This document shows positions 20,741 through 32,410 of a stretch of DNA of 64,000 bases, piece after piece. A program made the translations under genes and the position numbers. Origin of the DNA: Plutella xylostella (taxonomy: Eukaryota; Arthropoda; Insecta; Lepidoptera; Plutellidae). Within the stretch, counting starts at the first letter, position 1; each line of letters opens with the position of its first letter. Location of the stretch: contig NC_063986.1 in the NCBI RefSeq assembly GCF_932276165.1, positions 10,118,501-10,182,500 of the forward strand, in the 5' to 3' direction. Below the pieces are notes generated by a model. It was not told where the DNA came from. It searched no databases and worked only from the letters and a program-made list of their open reading frames with translations.

Positions 20741-21973
20741 GTTACTGTAAAAGCCCGAACGACGGTAAATCCTAGGATTTACCAGTAAATCGTAGGATTT
20801 ACCAACATGAGTTGGTAAATGTAAGGATTTGTAAAAATGGGTCATTTTTTCCGGCTTTTACCATTAGAATTTGGTAAATGCTAGGTTTTACCACTGACAC
20901 CTAGTAAAAGTTGGTTTTGGGAATAAAACAAAGATTAATTATTACCTACCTATTCATTTATTTCAATCAAAAACTTGACTTGTATTTGTTTAGGTTAATG
21001 AGTATAGATGCCGTTGAGGGTACAAACTCGAGATTGTGTGCTAGCGATGTAAGTCGGTATGTGCTGGTAATAAAGTGCGTTTTGATTTGGCGATAAAGGT
21101 TTTTCCCAATAACCACTTGTCGAAAAGAAATTGGAGGTCAAGGTCATTCATCAACTTTTGGGCGATGTAATGCACCGGATTATGGTATTTATGTGTATAG
21201 TAATAGATGTAATCATTGAATGCTGGATCATTGGAAAATAACTTTATTTTCACTCATTCACTGAACGATAATTTAAACACGGAAACCGGAAGTAAAATAA
21301 TTTTCACGTATTATTATTGTTGACGTCGAGTAAAGTAGATTGCAATAATAAATATTTCTTAAGTTCGGTTAGTTATAAGTTATCATCATCATCACGACTC
21401 ATTACGTCCCCACTGCTGGGGCACGGGTCTCCTTCCAATGAAGGAAGGGTTTCGATCTAGTCCACCACGCTGGCCTAGTGCGGGTTGGTGGACCCCAACA
21501 CAAGCAAGCTTGCGCTGAGCGAGTTGTCGGGTAAGTGGGCAACCCGACTGTCAGACGTTTTCAAGCCGCCCGAAGGCCTCTGACTAGGCTTAACGACTGC
21601 TGCCGAAGCAGCAAGCGGGACCCACGGCTTAACGTGCCGTCCGAAGCACGAAAGCATCCAGAAAAGAACCACTTGAAATCGGTCACCCATCCAATGGCTG
21701 ACCATGCTGGTTGTTGCTAAAACTCAGTGATCAGTTACGATCACTGAGGCCCGCTCGACTACGGACGCTTTGTTCGACTACGGAGGTTATAAGTTATAAC
21801 CTGGCTTTTTCAACATTTACCGTGCCTTAATGTAAATCCTAAGATTTACCAAGTGAATAGTGGTAAAAGTGCGAATCGCAAAATCTTTCGGGCTTTTACC
21901 ATTAAGAGTTGGTAAATCTTAGGTTTTACGCGTAAATCTTAGGATTTACCGTTGTTCGGGCTTTTACAGTAAC
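20741..21973. mobile_element. foldback element B (1,233 bp), inverted copy of A
   Basis: It begins GTTACTGTAAAAGCCCGAAC and ends GTTCGGGCTTTTACAGTAAC. The segments 20741-20960 and 21770-21973 are near-perfect complements of 20320-20540 and 19611-19810 of element A. It differs from A in carrying a longer 5S-like SINE (21386-21790) and a different AT-rich centre. The two short frames at 20911-21096 and 21041-21253 show no recognisable domain. Confidence 0.75.
21386..21790 (-). mobile_element. 5S-rRNA-like SINE, fullest copy
   Basis: Read on the minus strand, the head contains TCAGCCATTGGATGGGTGAC, matching the strongly conserved C-box-side segment of 5S rRNA (TTGGATGGGTGACCG). A body with GACTGTCGGGTTGCCCACTT follows. 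The 3' end reads CCCCAGCAGTGGGGACG with a (GAT)n tail at 21386-21398. Relatives: 19800-19945 (head only, plus), 19068-19160 (3' end only), 33547-33930 and 54590-54870. The 5S origin is inferred from the short motif. Confidence 0.65.
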
Positions 21974-21979
21974 ATATAT

Positions 21980-22810
21980 ATAGGAATTCTCAATATAAAA
22001 CGAAGCAATGCTATTTTTAAAAATCTATTTCGAATATTGCTTCAGGTTGCTTTTTATAGGTACTCGACGCAATTGTTGCATCAGAAAATGCGACAAATTG
22101 CTGAACACAACATCCACATTGCACAAGCTGTTTTTTTCTTCGGGAAGCTGAAGTTATCATGTGGAAATTCCGGGAAAGTAAGTGGCTTATGGGAATTTAG
22201 ATGGTTAGCTTCCTGCATACCAAATTTCATGAGCATCCTTACATTGATTCCGCATGTGAAGATTACATACACACATAAACTTTCGCCTTTACAAATCGCC
22301 TTTTTAGTGATATTTGAGCCAATTCAATAAACCGTGACACGCGTTATTTTTAAAAGCACTGATTTATCAAATCATTGTTTATTTTATTGTAACAACTCAA
22401 TAATAAATTTCCGTATTACATAGGTACAACATACAATACAAACGAGCACTGGAATAAAAAATCTTTTAGGTTTTGGGAAATAGCAAATAAAATGCGCAGA
22501 ATTGATAGCGACATTTTCCATATTTTTTGTCGTAAAGCTGGAATGTCGACATGCAATAACCAAAGTTTTCTTTTATTAAAATATTTGGTTTGGGACGGAT
22601 ATTTTTCTAGGAATGAAAGAGTCTATTTTTTTTATTCCTAATAAAATATTTTTTGGTACGTCCGATTTCTATATTTCGAAAAGCAATGTACAAGTAGGTA
22701 CTAAAACAATCTCGAATAAGTTAATTACTTATATATAATTTATGTTTATATTTTATTTTATAATTTCTTTCGATAATAACTCTTGTTATCGTGTCGATAA
22801 CAAACCAGCC
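21980..22810. other. no gene seen
   Basis: AT-rich. The overlapping frames at 22037-22330 (plus) and 22081-22272 (minus) are mutual shadows without recognisable domains. Confidence 0.4.
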
Positions 22811-22816
22811 TTTTAA

Positions 22817-23030
22817 AGGTGCACATCCGGAAGTATGTCACAGAGCTTTTCATTCTGAACAACTTTTGCTTGGGATATAACGAAAAAAAGATGCTTCCCC
22901 ATCCCAAAAATGGTTGTTTACGTGACACTGTGTATGGGGAGTAGATTTTTTTTAGGGAATATCCCAAGGTCATCATAACAAAAGTTGTTCAGAATGAAAA
23001 GCTCTGTGACATACTTCCGGATGTGCACCT
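22817..23030. mobile_element. 214-bp foldback element with 52-bp inverted termini
   Basis: The first 52 bases (AGGTGCACATCCGGAAGTAT to AACAACTTTTG) are exactly inverted at 22979-23030. The inner part also pairs (CTTGGGATAT against AATATCCCAAG). Motif TTCTGAACAACTTTTG recurs at 27133 and about 7662. No coding capacity. Arms identical over 52 bases suggest recent mobility or gene conversion. Confidence 0.8.
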
Positions 23031-23034
23031 ATGA

Positions 23035-25020
23035 AAGACTCACCCTGTATATGAAAATCTGTTCGATATAGACCGCTTACATTATGTGTTTGATTGTAAT
23101 GCCATGCTAGGCTCACTCCCGTTATAATTTCGCCTTTTGATCGTACAACTTATTATTATGTTGTTTTGACGGTGTTAGATGATATAAATGCCAAGGCCAT
23201 CAACTAAGAAGTAATTGTTTATTTGACGGAAGTTTAACTCGCTTTGTTATGTAGGTAGGTTAAAACTCATTAAAATTTAAACTCTCAACTTTTGAACATT
23301 CTTCTTATACTCAAGAAGGTATTGGTTGATTTTCTTGTGGAAGTTATAAGATATTTAAATATAATTCAATTGTTGGTATAATGGCAACTAGACTATATTC
23401 TGTCCATTATATTATTGGTTTTTAGACATTCTAAATCCCATACATATTTGACGACTGCAAAGGAAAACCAACTTTACTTACCAGACATAAAGAATCGTCA
23501 AAAATACAATAAGATATTGGAAGCCCTATAGGTATTGTTATTAAGAAGATAATTAAAATGGTTAATAAACGGGCATAAGGTTATACTAGAATAAAGGGCG
23601 ACCTCAGTTAAAAGACCCTGCCTTTAACTCAGCACTAAACTGTTACAGTAAAGTAAGCCTTTTCATGCTCCACCCTGGCTTTTGGTGGAAATGATTCATT
23701 TCATTTCGTGATAAAAAAATCCGAATCCCAGATTTCCCTATTACGTTAACTGTGATATCGTGTTCATGTCTCATTAACATTTTAATTGGTCTGACATGCA
23801 GTGATTTATCCGTGTCATGTCATGTCATACCCAACGGTACATGCCTCGCCCTAGTTACCTGACCACGGTTATATGGGTCATTGAAAAAAGTGTTTGTACG
23901 TTTGTAAGTAATGTTAAGTAACCCATTTTTAGTTGTGGCAACTAGACTGCGATAATTTATTTAAGAATTTTGCATTTCATACATCCAGTATGGATGCAAC
24001 CACAGGTTGTAGTTTAAATTTCACTCTTCAACGCAAGAATTAATATTAAACCCATGTAATATCCAAACAATAGCGTAATACACGCTATACGGTGCAGAAA
24101 ACTCCTAGGAAACGCCTGGAGCTGAATTTCATTTGTAACTTCATACATACGTACGTAGGTTCACGTGATATCTATGAAAATAGTGACGGTGAATTCCGAG
24201 AAGGACGAGACAAAGACAAAGTGAAACTCCGGTCCGATTCAGTGATGCGTGCTACGTAATATATTTTGTGTTAAAACACGTCACACATACGTACACCGTG
24301 TCTGAAGAAATGATTGGAGGTCAGTGCATCTGACCGAATATTCACACTTCGCTCAGCTTGCAGTAGAATACATAGATAGAGTAAGTACTTGTTGGCAACA
24401 CCAATATTAATATTTAAAAACATAATAAGTATGTACCTTCGACCATTTACAATCAAAGGTATGTACCTACTTCCGTTTCCTGTCTATATTTAATTTCCTA
24501 AAATTATTTATTTGTACTTTTTGACTTCCGTTTCCTGTCTTCTCTTTTTCTATCTATCACCTAATGTGTGTGTACAGTAAATAAGCAGTTTTTATTAATA
24601 TTAACAAGTCGTTCAAAGTTCAAAGTCATTTATTTGTGATTCACAGGTCAGAAGTAAGGTGTAAAATTACAAAAATATTGTTTCACCGTAAATCAGCCAA
24701 CATGGCATACAAATATTATAAGTATAGTAAGTACTTCATTATATCTATCATGCAGTCATGCAGAATCAAATAATTAATTAAATATAATGATTTCAAAAAT
24801 AATTATAATTAGGTCCATTATTATAATTTCGATTTACTCATTGTGTATCGGATAGGTATTCGTTAACGCTATAGTATTAGTAGAGCCATTCCAAAAATAT
24901 TTTTCTGTCGTGTTTAAAGTCATTCTACCTACTACAAATCTACTCAGCAGTCAGCACCGAACACAACTCCAGCTCCCTCAGTCTACATTTATCGTTTCCA
25001 ACAGTACTCATTATTTGTAC
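23035..25020. other. no gene seen
   Basis: About 2 kb of AT-rich sequence with no recognisable frame, RNA or repeat apart from fragments such as TCACCCTGTATATGA (about 23040), which resembles the end of the 59245-59370 element. Confidence 0.45.
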
Positions 25021-25029
25021 ACAAGGGAG

Positions 25030-25100
25030 TAATAACAAATTTACATACAAAAGGTGGTCTTAACGCTTATAGTGATCTCTTCTACACAACCACCGGATGG
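25030..25100 (-). mobile_element. worn LINE 3' UTR fragment
   Basis: AAAGGTGGTCTTAACGCTTA followed by TAGTGATCTCTTCTACACAA is a diverged minus-strand copy of the 3' block of the LINE at 70-2041. Confidence 0.5.
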
Positions 25101-25332
25101 CTGGATGGATAGAAATAGGGTACACTGGTACAGTCATCGCTATTTAAACTTCAGTGGCTTGTCAAAGTAAACCGGTAAAACAATTTGTTGGATGTGATGT
25201 AACAATTAAACCTAGAGCAGACGTTTTAAAAGACTGCTACTACTATTTACGGCATAACTTTTATTGATAATAGGAATCTTGTCGTAGCTTGATACTAGCT
25301 CATAGTTAGTAAAAACTCACCTTTATCAAAAC

Positions 25333-25545
25333 ACTAGCTGTTCCCGCGCGATTCGCTTCGGCTTAAAAAGTTTTCCTGTGGGAATTCCGGGATAAAAAGT
25401 AGCCTATGTTCTTTCCCAGAGTCTAGACCATATACTGTATACCAAAAATCATTCAAATCCGTTCAGTAGTTTTGCCGTGAAAGAGTAACAGGCAGACAGA
25501 CGGACACAGTTACTTTCGAATTTATAATATTATATAGTTAGGATA
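25333..25545 (+). repeat. dispersed AGCTGTTCCCGCG repeat
   Basis: ACTAGCTGTTCCCGCGCGAT through GGGATAAAAAGTAGCCTATG to ACAGTTACTTTCGAATTTAT. Near full length for the family at 4178-4358. Confidence 0.75.
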
Positions 25546-25559
25546 ATTAATCAAAACAT

Positions 25560-26190
25560 AATTAAGGGTTCAAGCAGCAACAAAGGGCTGAATTAAATTT
25601 TGAATTTTGTGAAACATTGTCCGGCATGTCACACGTTTGTGTTCAGCTCGTCAGCGGGGAATGTAATTATTATGCAAAAATAAACGGTTTTTGATACAAT
25701 CCAAATTTTAATCCAGTGCCTCATAATAATTTATTTGTACTAGTTAGGTAGGTATGGGTAGGTGTACCAAATCAAAACAGGTTAGGAAGGTATCTCAAAT
25801 TAAACCTTTTACGAAAACAGAAGTGTCTACCTGAGGATAAAGGCAGTATTGGATCATAATACTTGGAAAATTCTTTATAGCCAATAGATGAATGATGATG
25901 AATGAACTATTATGAAAAGAAAATTGATTTGAAAAATGCCTGCAGATACCTGGTATTTACAATATTGTTTAAATTTTAGTAATAAAGGCTTTCTATTCGC
26001 AAATTCTTTAACTTATTATTTCCCTCTCTGGAATGCCGTTATCACGCGACTTAGCGCCTAACACGAAAACAACGGACCTTACCACAATGAGACAGTGTTC
26101 TATAGTTGTTTAGCACTGTCAAATGCATTAAAATCTGTCACATAAAATACCGATCTAAACTTAACGTTGTAGGTACATAATTAACCCCTG
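25560..26190. other. no gene seen
   Basis: AT-rich with no recognisable features. Confidence 0.4.
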
Positions 26191-26195
26191 AGTCA

Positions 26196-26432
26196 CCTTT
26201 TTTTGTAACACCCTGTATTGACTACGTGTAGCATAAAGCAAAGTCGCTTCCCGCGTCTGTCTGTGCGTATGTCTACGTATGCTTAGATTTTGAAAACCCC
26301 AGAAAGGCTTTTGTACCGGCTTTGTTAATAAATAGAGTGATTTAGAAGAAAGGTTTATATTATGTACTTTTTATAGCAGAATTCCCACGGGAAAACCTTT
26401 CCCAAGCGAAACTCACGGGAAAAGCTAGTAGG
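26196..26432. repeat. repeat remnants
   Basis: TTTGTAACACCCTGTATT (about 26202) matches one end of the CAGGGTGTTGCAAAAAGGG element at 58595. GAATTCCCACGGGAAAACCT, then GGGAAAAGCTAGTA (26380-26430), is a minus-strand remnant of the AGCTGTTCCCGCG family. Confidence 0.5.
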
Positions 26433-26434
26433 TA

Positions 26435-27115
26435 CCAACGAAAACTATGCCGTCGTAAAATAGGCTAGCTTTACTAAGAGTAGGTAAATACGTAGTATTT
26501 GAAAAGCCGTCGTTGTCTGGTTAGTATTTAGTTAATTAAATTTTCCCTGTTGGTTCCAAACTGCTGTTGGTATTTGTATAGTCCAGTTAGCAGCTTCTGG
26601 CTGCAAGAACGCAGATGCTATTATTGTTTTCTTTCAAAAGTTTTCGAATTATAAAATTTTGGTACAGTCTTCTCGGCAAAAAAAAGAAGATCGCGATAGC
26701 TTGCTGCTCTGAGAGCTGTCAGGTTGCTTTGTCGTAAACTGTACTAAATAGTTTGTTAAGGGCCCTTACAGGGTGACGTGCCGCGCCAATTTTGGGTTTT
26801 CAATGCTCTTCACACAGCACACGCAGTGACACGCACACATGTTAGTTTGCACAGTGGGTCGATAAACTTTTACTCGCCAACTTTATTGACAATTATGTTC
26901 AAGTACATTTTGGGTGATTTTAGGGTAAGTAAGTATAATTCTTACTTACACTGGTAGGCACCAGGAAAGAGTAGAAATTAATAGGGGTGCCACTTTTCTC
27001 CATACTCGGAACCCGATTAGATTTCTAAACAAATGTGGTATTTACTTGTAGAAAGGTAACTACAGGTATTAAAGTGTAGATAATAAGTTATACTAAGGGT
27101 ATACTAAGCCGAAAG
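26435..27115. other. no gene seen
   Basis: No gene. A locally GC-rich patch at 26760-26850 (GGGTGACGTGCCGCGCC, then repeated ACACGC) has no recognisable match. Confidence 0.4.
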
Positions 27116-27129
27116 GGGATGACTCAAGG

Positions 27130-27284
27130 GGTCATTCTGAACAACTTTAGTTCTACGAGTTTTGCAAAAACGCGAAGAAAAAAAATCGTTTTCCATGGTA
27201 AAAAGTCACGTGGCAACAAAGTTTCTATGATAAAGTTTTTTTTGGTTAATTTTTAAAACTCGTAGAACAAAAGTTCAGAATCAG
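27130..27284. mobile_element. inverted-repeat element related to 22817-23030
   Basis: CATTCTGAACAACTTTAGTT, then CTACGAGTTTTGC (from 27133), is inverted imperfectly at 27255-27282 (AAAACTCGTAGAACAAAAGT). The outer motif is shared with the 22,817 element. Confidence 0.5.
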
Positions 27285-27297
27285 TCTCACTTGTTTT

Positions 27298-27545
27298 AAC
27301 CCGACTGCCGAAGGAGGAGAGTAATGTTTTTGATTGTATGTATGTATGTTTGTAAGTATATTTTTTGGTGGCAGAATAATATTTTTCATATTTTTAGAGT
27401 TTCGTACCTCAAAAGGAAAAAAGCAACCGTTATAAGATCTCTTTGTTGTCCGTCTGTCTGACTGACTGTCTGTCACTGCCCTTTTTCTCAGAAACGGGTA
27501 AAGATATCAAGCTGATATTTCGCATAGATATGAGGGGTACCCAAA
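27298..27545 (-). repeat. dispersed repeat with (TGTC)n core
   Basis: CCCGACTGCCGAAGGAGGAG, then TTCGTACCTCAAAAGGAAAA, TGTTGTCCGTCTGTCTGACT and TCTCAGAAACGGGTAAAGAT. I recall this arrangement from a very common moth repeat. One copy in the window; class unknown. A 76-codon minus frame across it is a chance frame. Confidence 0.5.
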
Positions 27546-28247
27546 AAAAATTGGGGTACTCCCTCTCCCATACAAGTAAATTGGGGCTGATATTTTTTCC
27601 GGTTATTTTGATGGTGTAGGTAGGGTATCGTTGAATAGGTCTTTTAATATAATAGGTATAAAAAAGGTTAAAATATAATTATTTGGCTTTTACCCTTAAA
27701 TTTGGGGACCACACCATAGACAAATCCTAATTTAAAAAATGTTTTCAATAGATAGCGTGATTTTATGTTGGGTAACTCAGAATAAGAAGTGATGATATCT
27801 CAGAATAATAATGGTTAATGGTGCTATTCCGCTGAGCATCGAAACCGGTGGGACGCTAATGAAAAGTGGTCATGGAAATGCACCAGGAAAGACCCTGCTC
27901 CTAGAACAAGGCATGAGTTTGTGATTTGTGTGCGTGAAAAGCGAGGATGCAAACTTTGAATATTTTCTTGATTTTTTTATTATTGATGCAATAACATATA
28001 ATTAGTATTATTCTGAGTTACCCACCGAAGTCACCCCGTGGCAGGTTGACTAGATAGGTACTTTTGCAAATCACGCCATATATCGTTGTTTTTATTAGTG
28101 GCTACTGTCTATAGAAGAAATTCCGTCATTGACAATTTTACGTTACAAATGAATTTAGTAAACCCAGTAAACCTAACTAATCCAGAAGAAACCTCAAATA
28201 TCTTTCTCTCTCTCTTTGAAAAACATACTTAATAGCCCAAACTCGAT

Positions 28248-28572
28248 TCTATTCTATTCTCTGTGGGGGTGTAAGTACCTGCACCTGGCTCTCTCGAGTG
28301 GAACCTTTGTGCATATCCCCAAGGTCTAAACTGCCTTCCTAAGCTTGAACCATTTCCCACCACGCTGGTCCACTGCGGGTTGGTGGGTTCACATATCTAG
28401 ATGTGCTAAATCTAGATATGCAGGTTTCCTCACGATGTTTTCCTTCACCGTTAGAGCGATGGTATACATTGTACTTAAGTTAAAAGAACTCATTGGTACA
28501 TGTCAGCGCCGTGATTCGAACCCGCATCTCTTGCGTGAGAAGCGGGCGCTTACCCGACTGAGCTACCACCGC
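28248..28572 (-). mobile_element. tRNA-derived SINE, intact young copy
   Basis: On the minus strand it begins GCGGTGGTAGCTCAGTCGGG (A-box) and has a B-box GCGGGTTCGAATCACGG. It then carries GACATGTACCAATGAGTTC, the inverted AGATATG/CATATCT core, CAACCCGCAGTGGACCAGCG and GGGGATATGCACAAAGG, ending in an (AATAG)n tail. A perfect 13-bp target-site duplication GCCCAAACTCGAT flanks it (28235-28247 and 28573-28585). It is the reference copy in this window for the family at 9890-10180. Confidence 0.9.
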
Positions 28573-28756
28573 GCCCAAACTCGATGCTTTTAGCTATTAA
28601 ATCTTTGAAATAAAATTCAGTCACCTCCGTGTTACTGCCCTCATCAGATCCTCACGAGACCATGCCTCAACCAGCACCATGAGACTGTGTTTTTGAATCC
28701 TAACCTAATCTTCCTACGTATTGTCATCACTTAGATCCATTCACTATATTCCTGCT

Positions 28757-28965
28757 CCTCATCCCAGGGCCGTGGGGAGGCACGTCAGCTTTTTAAAGAC
28801 ATCAGCAGCAGACTAATAGAAGTCTCAAGGGACCCTAGGGCTGGCACTTACCTATCACAAAGGCTAAGCATCGCTATATAGCGGGGTAACGCGGCCAGCG
28901 TCTTGGGTACCCTACCCGACAGTGGCAGCGATCTGGCCAGCATCTTCTTTTTAGTTTAATTTTAA
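28757..28965 (+). pseudogene. LINE polyprotein C-terminal fragment (QRGNAA type), with stop
   Basis: The plus frame reads GEARQLFKDISSRLIEVSRD, then AGTYLSQRLSIAI, stop, RGNAASVLG, and ends DLASIFFLV before TAA (28962-28964). The family residue before RGNAA is Gln, so the TAG at about 28880 is a one-base nonsense change from CAG. It belongs to the same family as 16552-16903. No RT core lies upstream, hence 5'-truncated. A short AT-rich 3' UTR follows to about 29040. Confidence 0.65.
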
Positions 28966-29039
28966 TTTTATATTAGTGAGTTTTAGTTAGGCATTAATAA
29001 TTATAATTTAATCAAGAAGTACCATGGACTTAACTAATA

Positions 29040-30910
29040 AAAAACATTATCATTTAATTTATTGAATATAGTATAAGAATTATGCTCCCTCAATTTCAAA
29101 TCAAATTATGTTGGTGTCATAAAAGTTGAAAAAGTGCAATGACAACCAATGTGCAGTGATTTCGTGTCTGTACACAATAAGATCGCGAGCTGTCAGTGCC
29201 GCCTAAACCGACGTGACCCTTCTTTGGAGGCCACCGGCCGACTGAGTCAAACGTCGCTTGTGTTTATGATTTTATAACACAGAAAGCCGCCATAGATATT
29301 TGTATGAAGATTTGAGGGAAAAAATTGCTCAAGTTTGGGATTAATTTACACAAAATAGGTGTGTGTTTATTAAAAAACAAGGTATTTAGCGCCTAGTCCA
29401 AGCATTTATCTTTATAATTTGATAAGAATCATATGAAAATTCTTGATAATTACGACACAGTTGTTACAATACGGGAGTGTGATTTACTGGTTTTTCGTAA
29501 TTAATTTACAGCTATCCATAAGCATTTACTTAAATTCGAATGATTCAGCACCTAGCTAGACTCTTCGGCTACCTGTGTGATTTTTTTCAAGGCTGTAGAG
29601 CATCATTTACTACATAATTCTATGACAATGCCAACCCTCGATTGCCTATTGCCGACCCTTAATGAGAAGTTTTTTTAAACAGATGATTGAATATTTTTGA
29701 CACTTCTTCTTAATTTCATGTTTTTTTGAGCTGGGTAAGTATAGGTATGCAAAAAAAAATTGTTCAGTTCACCATCATGATCAAAAATTAAAGTTTTGGG
29801 AAATGATTAGAATGGTGTTAAAATTATTCTTTAAATATGGAAAACATCCACAGCGAGCAGATTTGTAACACAAAAACCAGTTTGCTTGGATTCAACTTAA
29901 CGAAGTTAATAAGCCTTGTTAAAAACTAAATCAATCAAGTGTATTTATTATTACAGTGGTTTTTTTGCTCACGATTCACAATTTCTTAACCGTACAGTGT
30001 GTTTATAATTAATAACCTATATAAAAATGTATTTACGATATCTGTATAAAATAGTATATGTACCTATCTTCTTGACTAGTGGAATACGCTTGGCATAGCA
30101 TTAATTGCCACTTCTAAGGTTAAGACCCACTCGGACGTAAGGGCACTCATAGTTAAACCTGGCTTCCTGCTAAGATGCTTTTATGATGTCTGTGTAAGCT
30201 GCAAACATGTATACCTAACATGTATACTCTAGACTCCATAGCCCAAGTGCACATTTCACAAATGTTGTAGCTCCACTTAATCGATCGTTAATACTCTTTC
30301 GACAAGTTTCACACCTGAGAACGTCCAGTTTAGCAGAACTTGAGTTTGGATACTGTGATTGGCTGAAATGCTGTTGAGTACGTACATAGTTAGATAGATG
30401 TACTCAAGTCAGAAATTTGGCATATTTGGTCGATGAAATATGTCAAATAATATTATAATTATGAATAATATTATTAGTTTTAGTTATTATGAATAGCTAA
30501 AACTATTCTATAATTGAATAGCTATAACTATTATATTATTATTATTATTTTTTTTTTTTTTAATTATGAATAGACCCATTTCGATACCTACCTACCAATG
30601 CTACGGGACTGAATTGTAGCACCTCAAAGTGTAGGAGGCCAGAGTGACCAATAAGTTGTTCAAGCGACTAGGCCGAGTGAAGGAAGCTCAAACTTGGTAA
30701 AAGTTTTCTCCTTGTAAAGCATTGATTTTGACAATAGTCCGAAGTTTAGGAAGTTCCAGCTTGCGTTGCCTTTCCCAAGATGCGACTTTGCAGTTTACTT
30801 GCGAAGTGCCCTTTTTACAGAGTTGCTGAATTATAACTTTCGCTGTGATCTATTTGTTTGGTCGATCTGACTTTCAAAGAAGCGTGAAAGTAAGTAGTAA
30901 GTACTTACAC
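29040..30910. other. no gene seen
   Basis: About 1.9 kb of AT-rich sequence with no recognisable frame or repeat. A (ATT)n/poly(T) run lies at about 30534-30562, preceded by ATAGCTAAAACTATTCTATA-type inverted phrases (30420-30540). Confidence 0.45.
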
Positions 30911-30915
30911 AAATG

Positions 30916-31185
30916 ACGACCGAATGGCGTAGTGGTTAGTGACCTGACTACTGAGCCGATGGTCCTGGGTTCGATTCCCGGCTGGGGCAGATATTTGTTT
31001 AAAGACAGATATTTGTACTCGGGTCTTGGGTGTTGATATTCATATTTAGTATCTATCTATCTATGTATTTGTGTAGATATATCAGCTGTCCGACACCCAT
31101 AACACAGGTTCTGCCTAGCTTGGGGTCGGATGGCCGTGTGTAAGATGTCCCCACATAAAAAAAAAAAATAAAAAAAAAAAATATA
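30916..31185 (+). mobile_element. tRNA-derived SINE, tail type 2
   Basis: TGACGACCGAATGGCGTAGT begins the tRNA-like head, with a GGTTCGATTCCCGGC B-box. The body runs TATCTATCTATCTATGTATT, ATATATCAGCTGTCCGACAC and CTAGCTTGGGGTCGGATGGC, and ends GTCCCCACATA before an A-rich tail (about 31155-31185). It shares its head with 4985-5233 but has the same body as 60001-60275. Confidence 0.85.
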
Positions 31186-31189
31186 ATTA

Positions 31190-32330
31190 TGTTGTATAAA
31201 AATTGTAGTAGGTAGTTTAGTTTGTAATATAGTGTCTTATTTATTATTAAGCTAAAGTTATTATATATTGTAAACCCATAAATACAAACACTTAAGACTT
31301 GTGTAAAAAAAATCGTTAAGTACCAGATAATTGTTTGTGTGTGTTAGTTTTTTTTAGCTTTAGTGCCCTGCCACAATATTGGATTTAGTTTTAAATGCTT
31401 TGAATTACTTACCGTTTTATGTATATCAAGATGAGTTTTTACCAAATATAATTATAATTTTACCAGGCATGTACAATGTACATATATAGTACATATACAT
31501 GTAAGTATACATGAAATTAATAAACCCCTACTCTTTCCTCGAGAAAAACCCTAAGTAAAGGCTTCAATATTGTAGAGCAGAACGGCGTCGCGATTTCCGA
31601 ACTTACTTAGGTACTTTGAGAATAACCATAAAGAAGTTATTAATCCTTTCATTATGAAATGATTTTCTAACCACTCAGCTGAAAGTTTCACCCTCAAAGT
31701 TTTGATTAAATTAAAAGAGAGCATGTCTTCATGCAGGGGCGGGGGGTGAGGAAGGGCAGAGGGGGGGGGGGGGTGGTGACATGAATGAGTTCGTTAAGAA
31801 ATCCGAACACTCGAAGTCCTGGCAAGATGGAAGATGGTAATTTTGACTTTATGTACCAGGAAGTAAAGGTGAATTTCATGGCCTGGATTTTTAGTACAGT
31901 TCCTGTGTTTATAATATTCTAAGAAAATGGTTATATGTCGTGTTATCGACTGGAGAAGTCACCTAGCCCAGTGGCTATCGGTTTTTTCATAACTTCAGCT
32001 TGCAGATTTTTATTCAAAAGTGAACTTCGAACACTCCTTTAACTCTCTACTTCGCTCATTGTCGGCGGAAGCAATTATACATATATGTATATGAAGATTT
32101 TACGTATGGACCGTGCCCTGATTTAAGCAGGAAAGCATATTTTTCTGCCAAGACGTGTAATTTAGTTGTATTTTAGTTGCTTTGGAGACACACACAAGAG
32201 TAACAATAAAATTTGTTGGTCAGATTAGCGTCAATCGCTGACTGGCTAGGGTGCCTTAGATATGGAACTTGGGTCTCCTTTCGAGTAACCCTAAAACAGG
32301 TACGACAAAAATACCTGAATACCACTAATA
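31190..32330. other. no gene seen
   Basis: AT-rich with no recognisable gene. It contains the G-rich run listed separately and a (TA)n-rich ACATGTACAATGTACATATA segment near 31468. Confidence 0.4.
31736..31778 (+). repeat. G-rich run
   Basis: GGGGCGGGGGGTGAGG, then a run of about 13 G and GGTGG, in otherwise AT-rich DNA. It has enough G tracts to form a G-quadruplex in principle. Confidence 0.6.
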
Positions 32331-32334
32331 GCAT

Positions 32335-32408
32335 TAAGTCCACCTTTTGTACACTTATATTTCATATTTGTGCAATAAAGTATCAAATAATAATAATAAT
32401 AATAATAC
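32335..32408 (+). mobile_element. LINE 3' end with (AAT)n tail
   Basis: TCCACCTTTTGTACACTTAT, then GTGCAATAAAGTATCAAATA and (AATAAT)n. This is the form of a Jockey-like 3' terminus. The 76-codon frame overlapping it (32213-32443) has no RT domain. Confidence 0.55.
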
Positions 32409-32410
32409 CA

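Noticed and set aside
21600..21790. 5S rRNA gene
   Set aside because: Only a short 5S-like motif is present, embedded in a SINE with a (GAT)n tail.
31736..31778. Telomere- or rDNA-related G-rich sequence
   Set aside because: No TTAGG repeats or rRNA similarity; simply a poly(G) run.
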